64,000 bases of DNA from Pseudomonadota bacterium (lineage in GTDB: Bacteria > Pseudomonadota > Gammaproteobacteria > Xanthomonadales > Xanthomonadaceae). This document shows positions 60,430 through 64,000 of this stretch, piece after piece. Numbering within the stretch: the first letter of the stretch is position 1; every line of letters starts with the position of its first letter. Below the pieces are notes generated by a model, which saw only the letters and a list, made by a program, of their open reading frames with translations, did no database searches and was not told where the DNA came from. The translations under genes and the position numbers were made by a program. The stretch is from NCBI GenBank assembly GCA_963205495.1, contig CAUJIN010000067.1:62001-126000 (forward strand), in the 5' to 3' direction.

Positions 60430-63066
60430 ATGCAGACATCGGGGATGGGGCGACGCCGAGGCGCACCGGTCGGTTGCGCGCGAATCGCGGACCGCGGTTT
60501 TGCACGCCGCCAGCGCGCGTTGCTTGAGGGTCTGCTGGGTCATTTCAGAAGCGATTTCACCCGTGCGCTCGAGCTGATGCTCACCGAGCTGGAGCAGCAG
60601 ATTTTCCGCGGCGCCGAACAGGCCCGCAGCAACGAGGTCCAGCGCGCCCTGCTGGAAGCCCAGAAGCAGATCCATGCCAACCGCGCCCTGCTGGCACCGG
60701 CGATGCTCGACCGCATCGAAGATGCCCTGGCCACGTTGACCGATCCTCCCGAGGCCGAGGTCGTGGATGCCGCGCGGCCGCAGTTCTCCGAACTGACCCT
60801 GGTCGACACCGGCGCCATGGACGAGACCGTTGCGCTGCGGGAAATCGCGACCCGCGCCGAGATCCGCAACAGCCTGCCGCTGTTCCTGCTTGGCCAGCGT
60901 CTTGGCGTTGTCGCGGGCCGCCCGGCCTTCGATGCCGAACGGCTGCCGATCGGCCCGCGCCGCCTGTGCGAAATCCTGCGCGAGTGCGTCGACGTGCTGG
61001 GCCTGGATTCCAGCCAGCGCAGCGTCGTGTTCGGCCAGTACGATCGCAGCGTCATGCAGTTTTTCGGGGAGTTTCTCGAAACCCTGAACAACCACCTCAT
61101 CCAGCAGAAAATCCTGCCGCATCTGACCTATGTGGCACCCCGCAGCAAGACGCCGCAGCGCCGCCGCGAGGCGCCGGTGGCGTTGCCCGACAGCAAACCC
61201 GAAAGCGGGCCACCTGCCGAACCGAAGGCCACGCCCGAGACCGCGGTCGCGCACGCGCCGGTCGCGCCGGGAATGTTTCCCCCCGCAGGAGGCGGGCACG
61301 CTCCTCCTTCGCATCCATCGCACCCGCAAGTGGCGCGCGGAGCGCCCGCCGGTACCCCGACCTTCGCGGGCAAGGGGCTGTTTCCTCCGCCTTCAGGTGC
61401 CGCAGCGCGCGCCGGCGGCTCGCCGGGAAACGCCTCCCGCCCTCCCGCAACCACGGCCCCGGCCGACGCGCTGGCGCGGACGGCCGCCGGTGAGGAACGC
61501 CTGCCCTGGTCCGGGCGCCCGACCCAGGCTCCCGATGCGCCTCCGGCCATGGAAGGCTCCGCGGACGTGGCGCTGTTCGACACCCTGCGGCGACTGCTCG
61601 CCGGGCGCCGCAGCCTGCTGGAGCGGCTTCAGACCAATGCCATCAGCGGCCCGGTCGCCTCCCCGGCGCAGGTGCAGGACAGCCTCTCTGCGCTGCAGGC
61701 CCGGCACAATGCACAGTGGGCCAAGGGCATCCGCCCGGCGCTCGGGGATATGCGCCGCGAGCTGAGCGCACATCTGGCCGCGCACGCATCGGGCGGTCGC
61801 ATCCCGCAGCTGTCCGGCGTGCAGGGCGATACCGTCGATCTGGTCGGCATGCTGTTCGAGCAGATTTCCCAGGAAGTGCAGCCGGCGACGCCCGGCGGCC
61901 AGCTTCTGGGACAGCTCCAGCTTCCGCTGCTGCGGGTGGCGATGCAGGACCAGAACTTCTTCAGCGACAGCGCCCATCCGGCGCGCCAGCTGCTCACCAC
62001 CATCACCGAAACCAGCGCCTACTGGAGCAGCGAGGACGAGGTCGACCGCGACCTGGTCCAGAAAATGGGCACGGTGGTTCGTCAGGTGTGCGAAAACCCG
62101 AACGCCGACGAAGCCCTGTTCCGTCAGCTGGTTGATGATCTGGGCAGCCACCTGAGCACCCAGCAGCGCCGCGCGGAGGTGGCCGAGCGCCGCCACGTCG
62201 AAGCGGCGCGCGGGCGCGAAAAGCTGGAAATCGCCCGGCTCAAGGCCGAGGAGGCCATCGATGGTCTGATCACCGGCAAGCCGGTGCCGAAGTTCCTCAA
62301 GACCCTGCTCGAACAGGTCTGGACCGACGTCCTCGCACTGGCGCTGCTGCGCGGCGGCGACGACGCGCCGGCGTTCCGGCAATACCTCGGGCTGGCCGAA
62401 ACCCTGGTCGCCGCGGCGCTTCCCAACGAGAACCGCGTCCTGCTCAAGCCGCTGGAGCTGACGCAGATCCGCACCGAAGTGGAGGCCGCGCTCGCCCAGG
62501 TCGGGCACACGGGCGACGAAGCGCGCGACTTCTCCTCGCGCCTGATCGCCGTGGTCAGCGGCGAAGCCGAACCTGCGGACAAGGCGATCGAGACGAGCGC
62601 CGACCCGGCCTCGCGCACCGAGCTGACCCTCAAGCTGCGCAACCGCGCACGGCTGGGCGAAGACGTGCGCAGCGGCGGCGGCGAGCGTCAGCCGGCGAAG
62701 ACTGATAAAGCCGAAAAGGTGGAAAAAGCCGCGCCGCTCACGGCGGCGGAAAAAGCCTGGCACAACCGCCTCCAGCGCATCGCCTTCGGCACCTGGTTCG
62801 ATTTCACCATCAACCAGCAAGGGGTCAAGGCGCGCCGGCGCCTGTCCTGGTACAGCACCGTCACCGACCACTGCCTGTTCGTCAACCACCGCGGCCAGCG
62901 CGCCGGCGACTACACCCTGTCCTGGCTGGCGCGCGAGATCAACCGCGGCAACGTCAGCCTGGTGGAGCCGGAGTCCGGATCGATCGTGGACCGCGCCTGG
63001 AAGGCCATCGTGTCGACGCTGCGTTCGTTCTCCGGCGGCGCCGCCACCGCGGCTGCCGCCACCTGA
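60430..63066 (+). CDS. DUF1631 family protein
   Basis: Large alpha-helical protein; C-terminal VKARRRLSWYSTVTDHCLFVNHRGQRAGDYTLSWLAREINRGNVSLVE is characteristic of DUF1631; precedes a PilZ gene. Confidence 0.85.
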   Translation: MQTSGMGRRRGAPVGCARIADRGFARRQRALLEGLLGHFRSDFTRALELMLTELEQQIFRGAEQARSNEVQRALLEAQKQIHANRALLAPAMLDRIEDALATLTDPPEAEVVDAARPQFSELTLVDTGAMDETVALREIATRAEIRNSLPLFLLGQRLGVVAGRPAFDAERLPIGPRRLCEILRECVDVLGLDSSQRSVVFGQYDRSVMQFFGEFLETLNNHLIQQKILPHLTYVAPRSKTPQRRREAPVALPDSKPESGPPAEPKATPETAVAHAPVAPGMFPPAGGGHAPPSHPSHPQVARGAPAGTPTFAGKGLFPPPSGAAARAGGSPGNASRPPATTAPADALARTAAGEERLPWSGRPTQAPDAPPAMEGSADVALFDTLRRLLAGRRSLLERLQTNAISGPVASPAQVQDSLSALQARHNAQWAKGIRPALGDMRRELSAHLAAHASGGRIPQLSGVQGDTVDLVGMLFEQISQEVQPATPGGQLLGQLQLPLLRVAMQDQNFFSDSAHPARQLLTTITETSAYWSSEDEVDRDLVQKMGTVVRQVCENPNADEALFRQLVDDLGSHLSTQQRRAEVAERRHVEAARGREKLEIARLKAEEAIDGLITGKPVPKFLKTLLEQVWTDVLALALLRGGDDAPAFRQYLGLAETLVAAALPNENRVLLKPLELTQIRTEVEAALAQVGHTGDEARDFSSRLIAVVSGEAEPADKAIETSADPASRTELTLKLRNRARLGEDVRSGGGERQPAKTDKAEKVEKAAPLTAAEKAWHNRLQRIAFGTWFDFTINQQGVKARRRLSWYSTVTDHCLFVNHRGQRAGDYTLSWLAREINRGNVSLVEPESGSIVDRAWKAIVSTLRSFSGGAATAAAAT

Positions 63067-63074
63067 GGAATGCC

Positions 63075-63425
63075 ATGAGTCAGGAATACCGCCGCGCCAA
63101 GCGCAAGCAGGTGGCCGACCGCATCGACGTCACCGACACGCTGACCGAGCACGTCATCGGCCTGATCGGCAACATCTCCGAAAGCGGCATGATGCTGCTG
63201 GCCAACACCGAACTTGCGGAGGACGCCCTGTACCAGATGTCCTTCCAGCTCACCGACGCCGGAGGCAACCGGCGCGAAGTGAGTCTGGGCACCCACCAGC
63301 TCTGGTCGGAACCTGCCGGGCGGCCGGGGCAGTTCTGGGTCGGCTTCCGCTTCATCGACATCAGCCCCGACGACCTCGCGGTGCTGCGCATCTGGATCGA
63401 TCTCCCGGGCAGCCAATACGTCTGA
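63075..63425 (+). CDS. PilZ domain protein
   Basis: EYRRAKRKQVADRIDVTDTLTEHVIGLIGNISESGMMLL (RxxxR and NxSxxG). Confidence 0.85.
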   Translation: MSQEYRRAKRKQVADRIDVTDTLTEHVIGLIGNISESGMMLLANTELAEDALYQMSFQLTDAGGNRREVSLGTHQLWSEPAGRPGQFWVGFRFIDISPDDLAVLRIWIDLPGSQYV

Positions 63426-63559
63426 CCCGGTCCATCCGCGCTCCGGACGAAATCGCTTGAATTCGATGCCTCCGGCGCGCAGGCGCACAAGACATCGTCC
63501 GGTGCGCCTGCCATCCTTGCGCGGTTCGGCGCGCTGCCGCCGCCTTTCGTGGAGTCGCC

Positions 63560-64000
63560 ATGGATCTTTCCGCTGCCTATGCCCAGCACCTGGCCACCGT
63601 GCTCGCCCGCGCCGAAGCGGCGCTGGCGCGCGGCGGATTCGACCACCTGCTGATCGCTTCGGGCGTGCTCAAGTACCAGTTCCTGGACGACCGCCCCTAC
63701 CCCTTCACCGCCAACCCGCACTTCGTGCACACCGTGCCGCTGCCCGGCCACACCGACGGCTGGATCGCGATCACGCCGGGGAAGAAGCCGGTGCTGATCT
63801 ACCACCAGCCGGATGACTACTGGCACCTGGCGCCGGCCGCGCCGGAAGGTTTCTGGGTCGAGCACTTCGACCTGCGCGTGATCCGGAGCCCGCAGGAAGC
63901 CGCGGCGCACCTGCCCCGAGGCGGCCGCGCCGCGATCCTCGGCGAAGCCGATGCGGCGCTGGAAGGCTTCGTGCCCAACAATCCGGCCACCGTGCTCGAC
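63560..64000 (+). CDS. pepQ: Xaa-Pro dipeptidase, N-terminal part (cut by window edge)
   Basis: GGFDHLLIASGVLKYQFLDDRPYPFTANPHFVHTVPLPGHTDGWIAITPGKKPVLIYHQPDDYWH. Confidence 0.92.
   Translation, partial: MDLSAAYAQHLATVLARAEAALARGGFDHLLIASGVLKYQFLDDRPYPFTANPHFVHTVPLPGHTDGWIAITPGKKPVLIYHQPDDYWHLAPAAPEGFWVEHFDLRVIRSPQEAAAHLPRGGRAAILGEADAALEGFVPNNPATVLD

Overview
High-GC gammaproteobacterial chromosome, probably Xanthomonadales/Lysobacterales-like. This is judged from gene order and dispersed repeats; no search was run. The window is almost entirely housekeeping and envelope genes: cytochrome oxidase, tyrS, peptidoglycan hydrolysis and recycling (M23, anmK, ampG, amidase, mltB, rlpA, PBP5), tolC/pcm, purC, glnE, nhaA, sodC, aceE, hemW, tnaA, tpx, sppA, tsaC, rpiA, zapA, trpE and btuB. 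I see no prophage, CRISPR array, transposase, rRNA or tRNA. The least-understood block is 21.5-30.9 kb. It is a co-directional minus-strand cluster of a VolA/Pla-1-like lipoprotein lipase, a DUF1302 outer-membrane protein, a DUF1329 periplasmic protein, a YCF48-like propeller and an MMPL/RND permease, with a strong terminator between its two halves. Other points of interest: a heptamer repeat array fixed in frame inside aceE; a secreted amidase fused to an apparently inactivated lytic-transglycosylase-like domain; a giant propeller-PAS-GGDEF-EAL receptor; 6S RNA between zapA and the 5-FCL gene; a cobalamin riboswitch before btuB; and GTAG-type REP-like palindromes. Family assignments come from motif recognition in the translations. 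Start codons were chosen by signal peptides, Shine-Dalgarno sites and overlaps, and are approximate.
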